Source: an uncultured Acidimicrobiales bacterium | GTDB taxonomy: Bacteria > Actinomycetota > Acidimicrobiia > Acidimicrobiales > SZUA-35 | Assembly: GCA_938002965.1 (NCBI GenBank) | Contig: CALKZY010000024.1 | Coordinates: 1-64,000 of the forward strand | DNA: 64,000 nt | Direction: 5' to 3' | Shown here: one piece after another, positions 54,690 to 63,705 of the stretch | Layout of the letters: each line of letters starts with the position of its first letter | How positions within the stretch are numbered: the stretch's first letter is position 1 | Notes under the pieces: model-generated | Databases searched by the model: none | What the model saw: the letters and a program-made list of their open reading frames with translations, nothing else | Told to the model about the DNA's origin: nothing | Program-made: the position numbers and the translations under genes

Positions 54690-55496
54690 CTACAGGCTGT
54701 GTTCGTATTGCCAGCCTTCCTTCTGGATAGTCAGGCGGTTCCGGGCTCCCGGAATTGCGATGAGATCAGGCAACGTGGATGGATCAAGATCGTCGCCTTC
54801 CTCGGCCACTCGTTTCATAACGCCCTCGGCCTCGTCGTAGGCGGCGTCTCCCTCCCACGCCAGCGTGAGCGGTTTGCGGCGCAACGGGCGGGTGCGAAAC
54901 TCGGGTGACGGGTTGGTAGTGGCCCAGTCAACAGCGGAGGCGACCTCGTCGTGCTGGGACAGCTGCCACAGTGTGATCCAGGTGGGGGCAACCAGCTCGA
55001 TCTCCCCTGACCGATGGCGTTCAATCGCTTCAGACGGGGCCATCCATCGATCATCGTGAATTTCGCCGTGGTCGATGGCCACCTCGCCCGCCGGAGCCGG
55101 GGCCACGAAAAACCAGGTTGAGAAACGTCGTGCCGGGCCTCGCCCGGCCATCACCGGAGCCGGCGGCGGAATCCAATACGACCAAGGAACAAGGCTGTCC
55201 GGCTCCAGGACAAGGCCCGTTTCCTCGTGGGCTTCGCGCACGGCGGCCAAGCGAGCGTGATGTTGGTCGTCCTGCCCCGGTTGCCCATCGGCGCTGCCAT
55301 TACCAGCGGGGGCCAGTCGGTCGGCCGGGTCCACTCGACCACCGGGAAAGACCCACATCCCGCCGAATGCCAGCTTGGAGTTACGTCGAAGCATTAGTAC
55401 CTGTAACCCGGTTTCGACCTCCGCCGAAGCTCCAGAGGCTGAATCACGAAGTAGTAGGACGGTTGCCGCCGGTTCAAGTTTGATCTCTGTGCTCAC
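54690..55496 (-). CDS. NUDIX hydrolase family protein
   Basis: The 268 residues begin TEIKLEPAATVLLLRDS and contain a split Nudix box: VFPGGRVDPADR, a 20-residue insertion, then AAVREAHEETGLVLE. The insertion places Gly and Glu of the box further apart than usual. The C-terminal half has HDDRWMAPSEAIERHRSGE. This arrangement is typical of large actinobacterial Nudix proteins related to the NUDT19 group, some of which act on CoA. Substrate not shown. Confidence 0.84.
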   Translation of the reverse strand: MSTEIKLEPAATVLLLRDSASGASAEVETGLQVLMLRRNSKLAFGGMWVFPGGRVDPADRLAPAGNGSADGQPGQDDQHHARLAAVREAHEETGLVLEPDSLVPWSYWIPPPAPVMAGRGPARRFSTWFFVAPAPAGEVAIDHGEIHDDRWMAPSEAIERHRSGEIELVAPTWITLWQLSQHDEVASAVDWATTNPSPEFRTRPLRRKPLTLAWEGDAAYDEAEGVMKRVAEEGDDLDPSTLPDLIAIPGARNRLTIQKEGWQYEHSL

Positions 55497-55687
55497 GAAT
55501 TGATAGGCCCCCCGACCCAGATCCTCATCTCGGCCATTGTTTGTCCGATGGATCAGCGACCCAAAGGATACCCGTCACCCAAAACGGTGAACGAATCGCT
55601 TGGCTTCGCCTCAGCGCAGGTGAGGCAAAGCACAATCACGAACCTCAATAAGGAAGCTGGGCTACCCGCCTAGAGATCGCCACGACC

Positions 55688-56884
55688 ATGTCTCCTACGA
55701 CTACCGCTCCACCGCCTGCAACCGACGACGAGCTCGTCATCTCCGCGCCGATGGCCCTCTCCGAACTTCGATCTTTGGAGAAGAGCCGACTGATCAACCC
55801 CGAACCGCCACCCCGCGAACCGATTCTGGCCCCGCTGGAATCCACCGGCGTCAAGCGGCCGCGCCGTATCGCGGCATTTACCACCGCCTGGGTTCTCATC
55901 GGTGCCGGGCTCGGGGCCCGAACAACCGGCCTCGTCGACACCACCTCGGTCGACACTGTGGCCATCGCCAACCTTGAACCAGTCGAAGAATGGATAGATG
56001 AGAACGTCGGCTTCGCTGACGGCCTCGGCATCCCCCGCCGATTGGCAGCCACCGACACCGGAACCAGTGGCGGAACTGACACAGAAACCGGCCGGCTCAA
56101 CAGCCAGGTCGTATCAGTGGCCGTGGACGATCCCGAGCAGGGGCTGTCCCGAGGTAACGACGCCACTACATCGACAACCGAACCGCCCGAAGACTCCAGC
56201 ACCATCACTAGTTCGCAGTCATCTGACACCGAGACCGAGATCGAAGAAGACACCGACACTGGAGAAGACTCCGCAGCAACGGTCCCCGATCAGTCTGATG
56301 CTAAAGGAGACTTCGCTCTCGCCTGGTCTCAGTGGCTGGGCAGCGAGCACCTGGTAACCGGTGAAGTGGTCAGGGAACGGCTTGAAGGCGACGCCGAACC
56401 CATCGCTATTGCTTTCCAGGCGGCCCGCAAAGGCGACACGGCCCTTCAACAGCTGGGCTCCTCAGCGGTGGTTGACTCCGACCGCGGTCGACAAACCTGC
56501 GAACGCTCCGGCGATGGCACCATGCTGTGCACTCCCCCGGTTGACGACATCGAAGACGGCGGTGACGGGATCACGGCAATAGCTGCGCTGCTGGCCGGCC
56601 CCAGTCCGGCGTACACCGTCGAAAGCCTTCCGGGTTGCCCGGAAGACATCTGCACTGAGCTGGCACTTCAAACCGAGCCGGACTTGGCCAACGCCAACTG
56701 CTGGGACGCAACAGCGACAGCTGGGTCGGAAGGACAACGGTGGGGGCAGACAAGCGTGTTCTGCTTCGATCCGGCATCCAAAGCCATCGTGGCCCGGCGA
56801 ACGCTCTCGACGAATCGAGTCGAAACCTTTGTTGCCTCCGAGGTCCGAGGCCACGTCGACAATCACGAACTACAGCCCAGGTAG
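55688..56884 (+). CDS. Unrecognised single-span membrane protein with acidic stalk
   Basis: The 398 residues have a hydrophilic N-terminal part of about 60 residues, one membrane span (about 62-80, AAFTTAWVLIGAGLGA), an Asp/Glu/Ser/Thr-rich stalk (to about 205) and an outer domain with five Cys (CERSGDGTMLC, then CPEDIC and later CW and CF). The outer domain has a WSQWLGSEHLVTGEVVRERL helix. The build resembles an anti-sigma factor or a wall-associated sensor, but no sigma gene is adjacent. Function unknown. Confidence 0.65.
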   Translation: MSPTTTAPPPATDDELVISAPMALSELRSLEKSRLINPEPPPREPILAPLESTGVKRPRRIAAFTTAWVLIGAGLGARTTGLVDTTSVDTVAIANLEPVEEWIDENVGFADGLGIPRRLAATDTGTSGGTDTETGRLNSQVVSVAVDDPEQGLSRGNDATTSTTEPPEDSSTITSSQSSDTETEIEEDTDTGEDSAATVPDQSDAKGDFALAWSQWLGSEHLVTGEVVRERLEGDAEPIAIAFQAARKGDTALQQLGSSAVVDSDRGRQTCERSGDGTMLCTPPVDDIEDGGDGITAIAALLAGPSPAYTVESLPGCPEDICTELALQTEPDLANANCWDATATAGSEGQRWGQTSVFCFDPASKAIVARRTLSTNRVETFVASEVRGHVDNHELQPR

Positions 56885-56910
56885 TCCAACTCCGCACCTT
56901 TGGTGGGGAC

Positions 56911-57027
56911 CAACCGGACGTCTGGGTGAGAGGCGCAGGGTTCAGCCCCGAGGGGCTGTGGCGATGCGTGTGGAGGAGACACCTCCCACCCAGACTTGGT
57001 TGTTCCGGTGAGGGTGATGAACACCGG
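56911..57027 (+). ncRNA. Candidate structured RNA with a three-way junction
   Basis: CAACC (56911-56915) and GTCTGGGTG (56920-56928) pair with CACCCAGAC (56987-56995) and GGTTG (56998-57002). Inside lie CAGCCC/GGGCTG (56943-56948, 56953-56958) closed by CGAG, extended by CGCA/TGCG (56934-56937, 56965-56968), and GGAGG/CCTCC (56972-56976, 56982-56986). A further hairpin CCGGTG/CACCGG (57005-57010, 57022-57027) follows. It does not match SRP, 5S, tmRNA, RNase P or any riboswitch core I know. Confidence 0.4.
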
Positions 57028-57269
57028 TGCTCAATGCTTCGGGCGATAAGATCAAAAACTTGAGCGAGTTTCTGGGCGAGGACATCTTGGCTCAGCTGGT
57101 GCTGGCCATCGGGGGCGCACTGGCGGGTGGCACGGCCATGGCGCTCATTCGGCCGCGTCCAAACACCAAGGACGGCGAGCTGGACAAGCCCCCAATGGGG
57201 CGCTCGCTACTCCAGATCGCCATCGGTTTAGTAGTTGTCATCTGGGCTCTGGTCAGCCTTTTCGGCTGA
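57027..57269 (+). CDS. Small membrane protein
   Basis: An 80-residue frame starting at GTG 57027, or at TTG 57060 with the more natural opening MSEFLGEDIL. It has two hydrophobic segments (LVLAIGGALAGGTAMALI and LLQIAIGLVVVIWALVSLFG) joined by a short charged loop (RPRPNTKDGELDKPPMG). AGGG at 57011-57014 is a weak ribosome binding site for the GTG. No family recognised. The structured element immediately upstream could be its leader. Confidence 0.5.
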   Translation: MLNASGDKIKNLSEFLGEDILAQLVLAIGGALAGGTAMALIRPRPNTKDGELDKPPMGRSLLQIAIGLVVVIWALVSLFG

Positions 57270-57305
57270 CTTAAGTACAGGTCCGTCAGCGTCGACGTTA
57301 CTGGT

Positions 57306-57545
57306 GTGAATCACAAAGGGCGAGGCTCCAACATCAGCGCTGGCGAACCAGCTGTTCAGGCCATCACCACCGACGGCCGTGTCGTTTCGGTGAGTGCGTC
57401 TGACACTGTGCTGCTTGGTCGCAACAGCACGACCCAACGGGTCCTGCTTGACTCGGACCTGGCACGATCCGCTCAGGCAGCGTTGGCCTTCAGAGGACTC
57501 TTGCTAGTGGCTATCGCCGTTGCCGTGATCGCCATCTGGGCCTGA
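57306..57545 (+). CDS. Small protein with C-terminal membrane span
   Basis: A 79-residue frame from GTG 57306, 37 bases after the preceding small membrane protein. The first 55 residues are hydrophilic (TTDGRVVSVSASDTVLLGRN), and the end is a membrane helix (FRGLLLVAIAVAVIAIWA). No family recognised and no ribosome binding site; the signal is composition and placement only. Confidence 0.4.
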   Translation: MNHKGRGSNISAGEPAVQAITTDGRVVSVSASDTVLLGRNSTTQRVLLDSDLARSAQAALAFRGLLLVAIAVAVIAIWA

Positions 57546-57590
57546 GTCAGGTCCGTCACCGATCCGGCCTGGCCACCTGTCGGTTCGGAC

Positions 57591-58979
57591 TTAGAAGTCG
57601 GCCGGTGGTGGTTCGCCAGCCTCGGCTGCGGCCGAACCAGGGAACGACCGGGCCATGTTGTCGAACCGGGTGTACTGGCCTCGGAAGGCCAGGCGAACCT
57701 TGCCGACCGGGCCGTTACGGTGTTTGGCCACAATGACTTCGGCGATGCCTTTATCCGGTGACTGCTCGTCGTAAACCTCATCTCGGTACAAGAACATGAC
57801 GACGTCGGCGTCCTGCTCAAGCGCTCCAGACTCTCGAAGGTCAGACAGCATGGGGCGTTTGTCCACTCGCTGCTCCAACGAACGGTTCAATTGGGCCAAG
57901 GCCACAACCGGTGCTTCCAGTTCACGGGCCAGGATCTTGAGACCACGACTGATCTCCGACACTTCGACCTGACGGCTCTCCGCCCCCGACCGCCCGGTCA
58001 TAAGCTGCACGTAGTCGACCACTACCACGCCGATCTCACCGACACGGCTTTTCAACCGCCGGGATTTGGCCCGAATCTCCATCACCGTGGTGTGAGGGTT
58101 GTCGTCGATGTAGATGGGGGCTTCGGCTAGACGGCCGACCGCATGGGAGATGCGAGTCCACTCGGCCTCACCTATTTGGCCGGTGCGAACCTTGCTGGAG
58201 TCAACCAGGGCATCGGAACACAGCATTCGCTGTGACAGTTCCAGTTGGCTCATCTCCAACGAAAAGACAAGCGCAGGCTTAGCCGACTCGGGGTTCATGG
58301 CCGCATTGGCTGCCATCCCGAGAGCAAACGCCGTCTTTCCCATAGCTGGACGGGCACCAATCACATAGAACGCGCTGGGTTGGAGCCCGGCCAACATGTT
58401 GTCAAGATCGAGATAGCCGGTAGTGGTACCGGTGATGGCATCACCGCGCTCGTAGAGCATCTCCAGCCGGTCGATGGTCGCTGATAGAAGATCTTTGATT
58501 TCGGCCGTGGTGTTCGTCACCCGCTTTTGGGCGACCTCGAACATCTTCGCTTCGGCTTCGTCAATGGCCTTGATTACATCGTCGGGAACTTCATAGGCCG
58601 ACTCGGCAATCTCGTTGCTGACCGAGATGAGTCGCCGCAACAATGCGTGCTCTTCGACGATTTTGGCGTAGTGTCCAGCGTTGCTGATGGCCGGGGTGGT
58701 GGCCTGCAGATCGAGCAGCAGTGACGGCCCACCGAGTTCTTCCAGCAACCCGGCCCGCTGTAGTTCCTCGGCCACGGTTACGGCGTCCACCGGTTCACCG
58801 GCGCCGTACAGGCCCATAATGGCGTCGTACAGGTGACCGTGAGCGGGGCGATAGAAGTGGTCAGGGTCGAGGTTCTCCACCACTTCGGCGATGGCCTCAC
58901 GTGAGAGCAGCATGGCTCCCAGCACGGATTCCTCGGCCCGAAGATTATGCGGTGGGACTCGGGCGGTGCGCTCAGACAT
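57591..58979 (-). CDS. dnaB: Replicative DNA helicase
   Basis: ATG 58979 (MSERTARVPPHNLRAEESVLG) gives 462 residues. The N-terminal helical domain (to about 110) and the RecA-like C-terminal domain are intact: Walker A GARPAMGKTAF, LVFSLEMSQLELSQRM, Walker B VVVVDYVQLM and SRGLKILARELEAPVVALAQ. There is no intein at the P-loop or elsewhere, although DnaB is a common intein host in actinobacteria. The hexamer unwinds DNA at the fork. It is the last gene of the rpsF-ssb-rpsR-rplI-dnaB order, separated from rplI by 375 bases. Confidence 0.96.
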   Translation of the reverse strand: MSERTARVPPHNLRAEESVLGAMLLSREAIAEVVENLDPDHFYRPAHGHLYDAIMGLYGAGEPVDAVTVAEELQRAGLLEELGGPSLLLDLQATTPAISNAGHYAKIVEEHALLRRLISVSNEIAESAYEVPDDVIKAIDEAEAKMFEVAQKRVTNTTAEIKDLLSATIDRLEMLYERGDAITGTTTGYLDLDNMLAGLQPSAFYVIGARPAMGKTAFALGMAANAAMNPESAKPALVFSLEMSQLELSQRMLCSDALVDSSKVRTGQIGEAEWTRISHAVGRLAEAPIYIDDNPHTTVMEIRAKSRRLKSRVGEIGVVVVDYVQLMTGRSGAESRQVEVSEISRGLKILARELEAPVVALAQLNRSLEQRVDKRPMLSDLRESGALEQDADVVMFLYRDEVYDEQSPDKGIAEVIVAKHRNGPVGKVRLAFRGQYTRFDNMARSFPGSAAAEAGEPPPADF

Positions 58980-59354
58980 GACTATCCACCTGAACACGCG
59001 GTTGGGCGCGACGCAATAGGCGAGAACTCGTCGTCAACTCGTTCGGCTGGGGTGTTTTGGCTCGCGTCGAATACCTCAGCATCATCAATGCCGAACGCCT
59101 CTCCCGATAGGTGCAGTTGGTTGACCGGCTTCCGGCGGGTGGGCGATCTGAGCCGCCCACCCGGGCCGGAAACCTGCTCATTCAACGGGCCAGTGCATCC
59201 GCCGAGAGCACTGACCCGTCTTTCTATCTTGATTGATTCCACCTGTGGAGCTCCAGAGGGAAACTGGAAAACTCTGTGGATATCTAAGGTTTTACCGGGG
59301 ATAACACCGTGGATAGCCATGGTGATGGCTTTCCGCTCTTCCCCGGCTCGTTTC
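58980..59354. other. Gap between rplI and dnaB with two hairpins
   Basis: Reading toward dnaB, the first structure pairs ACGGGCCAGTGC (59185-59196) with GCACTGACCCGT (59208-59219), which includes one G-U pair on the minus-strand RNA. The second pairs CGGGTGGGC (59136-59144) with GCCCACCCG (59155-59163), extended by CCGG/CCGG. They could end or attenuate the ribosomal-protein transcript so that dnaB uses its own promoter. No gene is seen; the long frame at 58982-59452 overlaps rplI and is not credible. Confidence 0.5.
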
Positions 59355-59801
59355 CTACTCCTCCACCACCGAGACGGTGAGGGGGAACTCAACATCGCTT
59401 CGCAGCCGAACCTGAACCGGATGACTGCCAATGCTTCGGATCGGCTCTTCAAGTTCGATCATGCGACGATCGAGCTCGATACTGGTTTGCTCTTGAACGG
59501 CAGAGGCGATGTCGGATGATGTTACTGAACCAAACAGTTTGCCTTCGCCGCCGGCCCGAGCCGACACGATGATCGCTCGGGCCACCAGGCTCTGAGCAAT
59601 GTCTTCGGCCGCCTCTCGCTCCTTGGCGTTGCGCACCTGCCAGGCTTTTTTCATGGCCTCGGCTTGTGCTTCCACCCCGGAGCTGGCCTGCTGAGCCATA
59701 CCCTTCGGAATGAGGGAGTTGCGGGCGTAGCCGTCAGCGACCTCAACGATGTCACCACGGTTTCCAAGCCCTTCAATGGATTCGTGTAGCACGACCCGCA
59801 T
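59355..59801 (-). CDS. rplI: 50S ribosomal protein L9
   Basis: The 148 residues show the standard L9 form: MRVVLHESIEGLGNRGDIVE, VADGYARNSLIPKGMA, a long central helix and a C-terminal domain with GKLFGSVTSSDIA. The length is normal. It begins two bases after the rpsR stop and is cotranscribed with it. L9 binds 23S rRNA near the L1 stalk and restrains frameshifting. Confidence 0.97.
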   Translation of the reverse strand: MRVVLHESIEGLGNRGDIVEVADGYARNSLIPKGMAQQASSGVEAQAEAMKKAWQVRNAKEREAAEDIAQSLVARAIIVSARAGGEGKLFGSVTSSDIASAVQEQTSIELDRRMIELEEPIRSIGSHPVQVRLRSDVEFPLTVSVVEE

Positions 59802-59803
59802 GA

Positions 59804-60283
59804 TCAGACCTCCGCTGTCTCGGTTTCGACCGGCGTAGCGGTGTCAACTGCTGTGGTCTCGACTTCAGCTTCAGCTTCAGCCGGCTTATCGGTCGGTGTG
59901 TCTTCCTTGTTCCGGTCACCGCGATCGCCGCGATCGCCGGAGTCCCTATCGTCGGAGCGCGGCCTGCGGCCACGACCACCGTCGTCGCCGTCGCGGCGAT
60001 TGCCACGACGCTGTGTGGTGACGCGGCTGCTGTAGGCCAGCAGTCCCATCTCACGGGCGTTCTTGATGGCTCGTGCCACTTCACGCTGCTGCTGGGAGTT
60101 GTTTCCGGTGACTCGACGGCCCCGGATCTTGGCCCGGTCGGACATGAACCGGCGAAGGAGGTCGACGTCTTTGTAATCGACGTACTCGACCTTCTCCGAG
60201 TTCAGGACGCTGACCTTTTTCTTGCCGCGTCGGCCGGAGTCTTTGGGCTTCATCCGCCGCGTGCGGGAATTTCCTTTTGCCAT
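59804..60283 (-). CDS. rpsR: 30S ribosomal protein S18 with long C-terminal extension
   Basis: Residues about 1-88 are the S18 core with the motifs [27 protein letters not shown] and [18 protein letters not shown]. From about residue 88 to 159 there is an extra tail: an Arg/Asp/Gly-rich part ([20 protein letters not shown]) and then an acidic Glu/Thr/Ala end. Usual S18 lengths are about 75-90 residues, so the tail nearly doubles it. The tail stays in frame, with stop just before rplI. Its ATG overlaps the ssb stop by one base. The start is normal. The tail probably extends from the platform into solvent. Confidence 0.95.
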   Translation of the reverse strand: MAKGNSRTRRMKPKDSGRRGKKKVSVLNSEKVEYVDYKDVDLLRRFMSDRAKIRGRRVTGNNSQQQREVARAIKNAREMGLLAYSSRVTTQRRGNRRDGDDGGRGRRPRSDDRDSGDRGDRGDRNKEDTPTDKPAEAEAEVETTAVDTATPVETETAEV

Positions 60284-60744
60284 TAGAAGGGCTCCTCATC
60301 GGGGTTGTAGGGCGGGGGCTGGTTGTTGCCTCCTCCACCCTGAGCGGGGCGGCTGGCTCCTCCGCCGCCGCCTCCGTCAAATCGTTCGTTCTTCATCACA
60401 TCAGCAGTGGCCCAGCGAAGGCTTACCGCTACATCGTCGGCCACGATCTCTACTTTGGATCGCTTATCGCCGTCCTGGGTTTCCCAGCTGCGCTGGTCGA
60501 GCCGACCGGTAATGGTCACTCGTGTTCCCTTGGCCAGCGATTCGGCCACATTCTCGGCCAGGGTGGACCAGCAAGTGATGTCGAAGAACGACACCGACTC
60601 TTCCCACTCCTGGGTTTGACGGTTCTGCCACCGACGGTTGACGGCTATGCCGAAGTTGGCGACGGCCTGACCGGAAGGGGTGAACCGCAGTTCGGGTTCC
60701 CGGGTTGCGTTCCCGGTAACGCTGACGTTGTTGTCGATTGCCAT
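60283..60744 (-). CDS. ssb: Single-stranded DNA-binding protein
   Basis: ATG 60744 ([20 protein letters not shown]) gives 153 residues. The OB fold spans about 1-110 with [12 protein letters not shown] and [21 protein letters not shown] Gly-rich linker leads to the acidic tip DEEPF, the conserved protein-interaction tail. It binds single-stranded DNA as a tetramer. It lies between rpsF and rpsR as in other actinobacteria. Confidence 0.96.
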   Translation of the reverse strand: MAIDNNVSVTGNATREPELRFTPSGQAVANFGIAVNRRWQNRQTQEWEESVSFFDITCWSTLAENVAESLAKGTRVTITGRLDQRSWETQDGDKRSKVEIVADDVAVSLRWATADVMKNERFDGGGGGGASRPAQGGGGNNQPPPYNPDEEPF

Positions 60745-60754
60745 GAGTCTCTCC

Positions 60755-61078
60755 TCAGGCTGAGGCGCCTGCCAGCCCTCGACGATGAGCCTCGTCAAGG
60801 GGCAGACGGATGAACTTGTGGCGGATTACTTCGTCCGCGAGCCGAAGAACACGCTCCACCTCGGTGAGCGCATTCGGTGCCAGGACCTCAAGCACGACAT
60901 AGAAGCCTTGGTTGAGCTTGTTGATCTCGTAGGCGAAGGGCCGAACGCCCCACTTGTCGGTCTTTTGGAGGGTTCCGCCGATATCGCCGGCCATCCCCTC
61001 GATCCGGTTGATGAATGATTGGACGTCCGATTCTTCGGTTTCCGCCCTAAAGATAATCATCAGTTCGTATGCCCGCAT
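60755..61078 (-). CDS. rpsF: 30S ribosomal protein S6
   Basis: The 107 residues begin MRAYELMIIFRAETEESDVQ and include DKWGVRPFAYEINKLNQGFY, then a closing RHKFIRLPLDEA. Length and fold are typical. It heads the rpsF-ssb-rpsR-rplI set and binds S18 in the 30S platform. The upstream 320 bases contain its promoter region. Confidence 0.97.
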   Translation of the reverse strand: MRAYELMIIFRAETEESDVQSFINRIEGMAGDIGGTLQKTDKWGVRPFAYEINKLNQGFYVVLEVLAPNALTEVERVLRLADEVIRHKFIRLPLDEAHRRGLAGASA

Positions 61079-61400
61079 GGGGCTTGGTACCTCCCTGTGG
61101 ACCCGGGGCTACCGGGGCTCTTGACCTTCAAGAGCAGGGTTAGCAGACCCGATTCGGTACGGGTCCACATGTGTTGGCAGCAAAGGTGCTGGCCACGCCG
61201 CAGGCTTACCGACCGGTACACAGACCGCAACGGAGCTATCAATACGACCACGTAAGCGTATCATCGCCATGACCGTACTCCGCCGGTGTGACAGCGTGCC
61301 CGCTCGACAGGCCCGGCCACCAACGACAAGAACCGAGGCCATAAAGGCCTCGGTTCAAATTGGAGAGTCGAGCCCTAATTAGAGGCTCAGCGGTTAGATG
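61079..61400. other. Upstream region of the rpsF operon and end of the metalloprotease gene
   Basis: This 322-base gap contains the metalloprotease terminator hairpin (61330-61356), and rpsF must be started from the remaining leader (about 61079-61300). I could not pick a convincing -35/-10 pair. The short frames here are not convincing genes. Confidence 0.4.
61330..61356 (-). terminator. Terminator hairpin after the metalloprotease gene
   Basis: GAACCGAGGCC pairs perfectly with GGCCTCGGTTC around ATAAA, 45 bases past the minus-strand stop at 61401. Confidence 0.8.
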
Positions 61401-62942
61401 CTAGCGACTACGTTTGCCGGGGCGGCGGCCGATCGGCTTGCCCCGCTTGTTTGTCCGCTGTTGGACCGTCGTTGTAGTTTCCACGGTGGTGGTTGTGGTC
61501 TTGATCGTGGTCGTGCTGCGCTGGGCGGTTGTCGGTGGTGCCGTCGTCGGAGCAACCGTGGTTGGAGGAGCGGTCGTCGTCGGAGCAACCGTGGTGGGAG
61601 GAGCGGTCGTCGTCGTTGTACCACCGCCACCGCCACCGCCGGACTTGAAGTTGGCCACCCTGTATGCGTTGTCGTTCATGGTCTTGACATTGTGGGCGTC
61701 ACAGGCCGGATTGGTCAGAACCAGCCTGACACACTCCATGTTGGTGCCGACGGGCACGCCTGCCGGTGAGCCGTTGTAGGCCACCTCCGGGTTGGAGAAC
61801 TGCTGGATGCGGCTGCAATAGATGCCGGAGTCCGAGCACTTGGAGCCGTAGGCCATCACCGTGCGGAACTTGTTGTCGATATCGACAAAGCCCTTGCCGC
61901 TTAGAGCCGAGTCATCCACGTACCAATCGTGGCGGGCTCCCATATTGTGGCCGATCTCATGAGCGAAGGTAAGGTTGCCGGCCCAGCACTGATCGGACGT
62001 AAGCGACCACGGCCCCACCAGTCGGCCGATGCCGCAGATACTCGGACCGTCACTCATGAGTGCCACCAGGTCGGCACCGTACTGATCACGTAGACCGTGG
62101 ACTTCATCCATGAATCCGTCGCTCGGGTCGGCCATTCGGTTGAAGTCGTCGTAGTCACCGGTCTCGGTGTAGCCAGCCGCCTCGTAGACATGCACCTTAC
62201 GGAAGCGGAAGTTGGCCTTGCCTGCCGACAGCGAGGCGTTGGCCTGGGTGAAGCCGAGATCGATCATGTTCTGAACAGCGGTGGCGCTACCAACGGCTGC
62301 TTTGGCCTGAGGGGTGTACACAACCATGATGTCGATGACACTGCCGTCATCGGCTTGGGCGGAATCGGCGGCGGCTACATCATTGCCGTCGGCTTCGCTG
62401 ATCGGCGCTTCGTCCACATCGACTTCGTCTTCATTGAAGGCGTCACCATCGATTTCACGAAGCTGATGAATAGAGCCCGAGGCCGGGAGAATCTCGAACT
62501 GACCTTCCGAGGTTCGGATATCAGCGGTGATTTGATCACCTCGAACCACGACGGTGATCTCACCAAATCGAAGTGCGGGAATGGTGCCGTGCCAAATGTA
62601 TGCCTCGTCATCGATCCACTCGGTCTCGACGTGGCGGGCCACATACCGGCGATTGTCGAACATGTTGAACATGACAGTCTTGGCCGATGATGAATCCTCG
62701 CCCGGCTTGCCGCCCAACAGACGGAGATCCACCGCAACTTGTTCCACCCGCTTGACCTGATCATCAGCAGCGTTAGGTGGCAATCCGACCTCGCCGTCGG
62801 CTGCCACGGGGGTCAAGAGCGGAGCGTTGTCAGGTGGCGCTTGAGCATCAGACGAGCCACCCAACACGAAGAGGGCGGCTGCAGCAACGGCAACCGTCGC
62901 CGCGAAACTGGCCAACGAACGGTTGGATAACGAACGGATCAT
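61401..62942 (-). CDS. Secreted zinc metalloprotease (metzincin/M12-like)
   Basis: The 513-residue preproenzyme has a signal peptide (cleaved near SSDAQA) and an acidic propeptide to about residue 200. The catalytic domain holds the long zinc motif HEIGHNMGARHD at about 326-337 (three His, Glu base, Asp as in reprolysins) and a downstream Met-turn VMAYGS. VIDIMVVYTPQAKAAVGS is the first strand. Several Cys are paired around CSDSGIYC and CDAH. After a Gly run comes a Thr/Pro/Ala stalk built of TTVAPTT units with a basic end (KRGKPIGRRPGKRSR). It resembles peptidyl-Asp metallopeptidases. An exported protein-degrading role is likely. Confidence 0.9.
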   Translation of the reverse strand: MIRSLSNRSLASFAATVAVAAAALFVLGGSSDAQAPPDNAPLLTPVAADGEVGLPPNAADDQVKRVEQVAVDLRLLGGKPGEDSSSAKTVMFNMFDNRRYVARHVETEWIDDEAYIWHGTIPALRFGEITVVVRGDQITADIRTSEGQFEILPASGSIHQLREIDGDAFNEDEVDVDEAPISEADGNDVAAADSAQADDGSVIDIMVVYTPQAKAAVGSATAVQNMIDLGFTQANASLSAGKANFRFRKVHVYEAAGYTETGDYDDFNRMADPSDGFMDEVHGLRDQYGADLVALMSDGPSICGIGRLVGPWSLTSDQCWAGNLTFAHEIGHNMGARHDWYVDDSALSGKGFVDIDNKFRTVMAYGSKCSDSGIYCSRIQQFSNPEVAYNGSPAGVPVGTNMECVRLVLTNPACDAHNVKTMNDNAYRVANFKSGGGGGGGTTTTTAPPTTVAPTTTAPPTTVAPTTAPPTTAQRSTTTIKTTTTTVETTTTVQQRTNKRGKPIGRRPGKRSR

Positions 62943-63127
62943 TTCGACAAGAACTCCCGGGATTTCGCTAAGTGGGTGGCCGAATCCTGCAACTTCCGGG
63001 AGCCTTCCGGTCGTCTTAGGGCCAACAAGAAACGTAGCGGCCGAATCCTCGCCGAAGGGCCGCCTGTCCGAGTTCTTAACCTTTGTTAACCATTGCGACG
63101 CAACAGAGAGGGCTAGGGCTTATCCGC

Positions 63128-63694
63128 CTACTCCGGGCAGGAAACGACAACCTCAGCCGCCACAACCTCGATCTGACTGGCGGCCAGCGTGGCCACAGCT
63201 TCGGTCGCTGCATCCTGAGAGTCGAATTCGGCAGTGACGGTAAAAGTGGTGTCAGCGGCCATACCGATCGCTTCAGCCGCACCCCGGTCACAATTGGAGA
63301 TTCTGCCCTCGAATCCGAGGTCCGACAGTTCCTCTACCGACTCGGTCAAGATCGAATCGAATGGGTCCGACGCTCCCGCCACGACAACAACCCATGCGGT
63401 CTCCGCCGGAGGTGCGACAGCCTCGTCGGCAGGTTCAGTGGGTTCAGTCTCTGAGTCCGGAGCGGCTGCAGGAGCATCTGACTCCTCGCCGACCTGAGAC
63501 TGCGAGCCGTCGTCTACCTGGACTTCCAGTGCAGCCGTTTCGCCGTCGGACACCGAAGCAGAGACAACGGTGCTAGCCGCCGCTCCATCAAGGGATTTGT
63601 CACCATTTTCGGTGCAGGCTGCCAATCCGAGTGCGGCCACAAGGGCCGCACTCGTCAGCAACCTGCCACCACCAAGTCGTAGATGTTCAAACAC
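63128..63694 (-). CDS. Unrecognised lipoprotein
   Basis: A 188-residue protein with a lipobox LAAC at about residue 27. An acidic, Ala/Pro/Glu-rich linker to about residue 98 is followed by a small domain with the pattern WVVVVAGASDPFDSILTE, GRISNCDRGAAEAIGM and FDSQDAATEAVATL, which suggests a SPOR-like alpha/beta fold that could bind peptidoglycan. The identification is tentative. It ends 185 bases beyond the metalloprotease start and its own start lies 11 bases from the next gene's stop. Confidence 0.68.
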   Translation of the reverse strand: MFEHLRLGGGRLLTSAALVAALGLAACTENGDKSLDGAAASTVVSASVSDGETAALEVQVDDGSQSQVGEESDAPAAAPDSETEPTEPADEAVAPPAETAWVVVVAGASDPFDSILTESVEELSDLGFEGRISNCDRGAAEAIGMAADTTFTVTAEFDSQDAATEAVATLAASQIEVVAAEVVVSCPE

Positions 63695-63705
63695 GATGGT
63701 TGAGG

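Noticed and set aside
56911-57027. 5S rRNA, SRP RNA or tRNA
   Set aside because: The three-way junction is suggestive, but the conserved core sequences of these RNAs are absent.
57591-58979. Intein in dnaB
   Set aside because: The P-loop and Walker B regions are continuous and the length (462 residues) is that of an uninterrupted DnaB.
58982-59452. A 156-codon minus-strand frame between rplI and dnaB
   Set aside because: It overlaps rplI in another frame and has no recognisable protein; the gap looks like a leader with hairpins.
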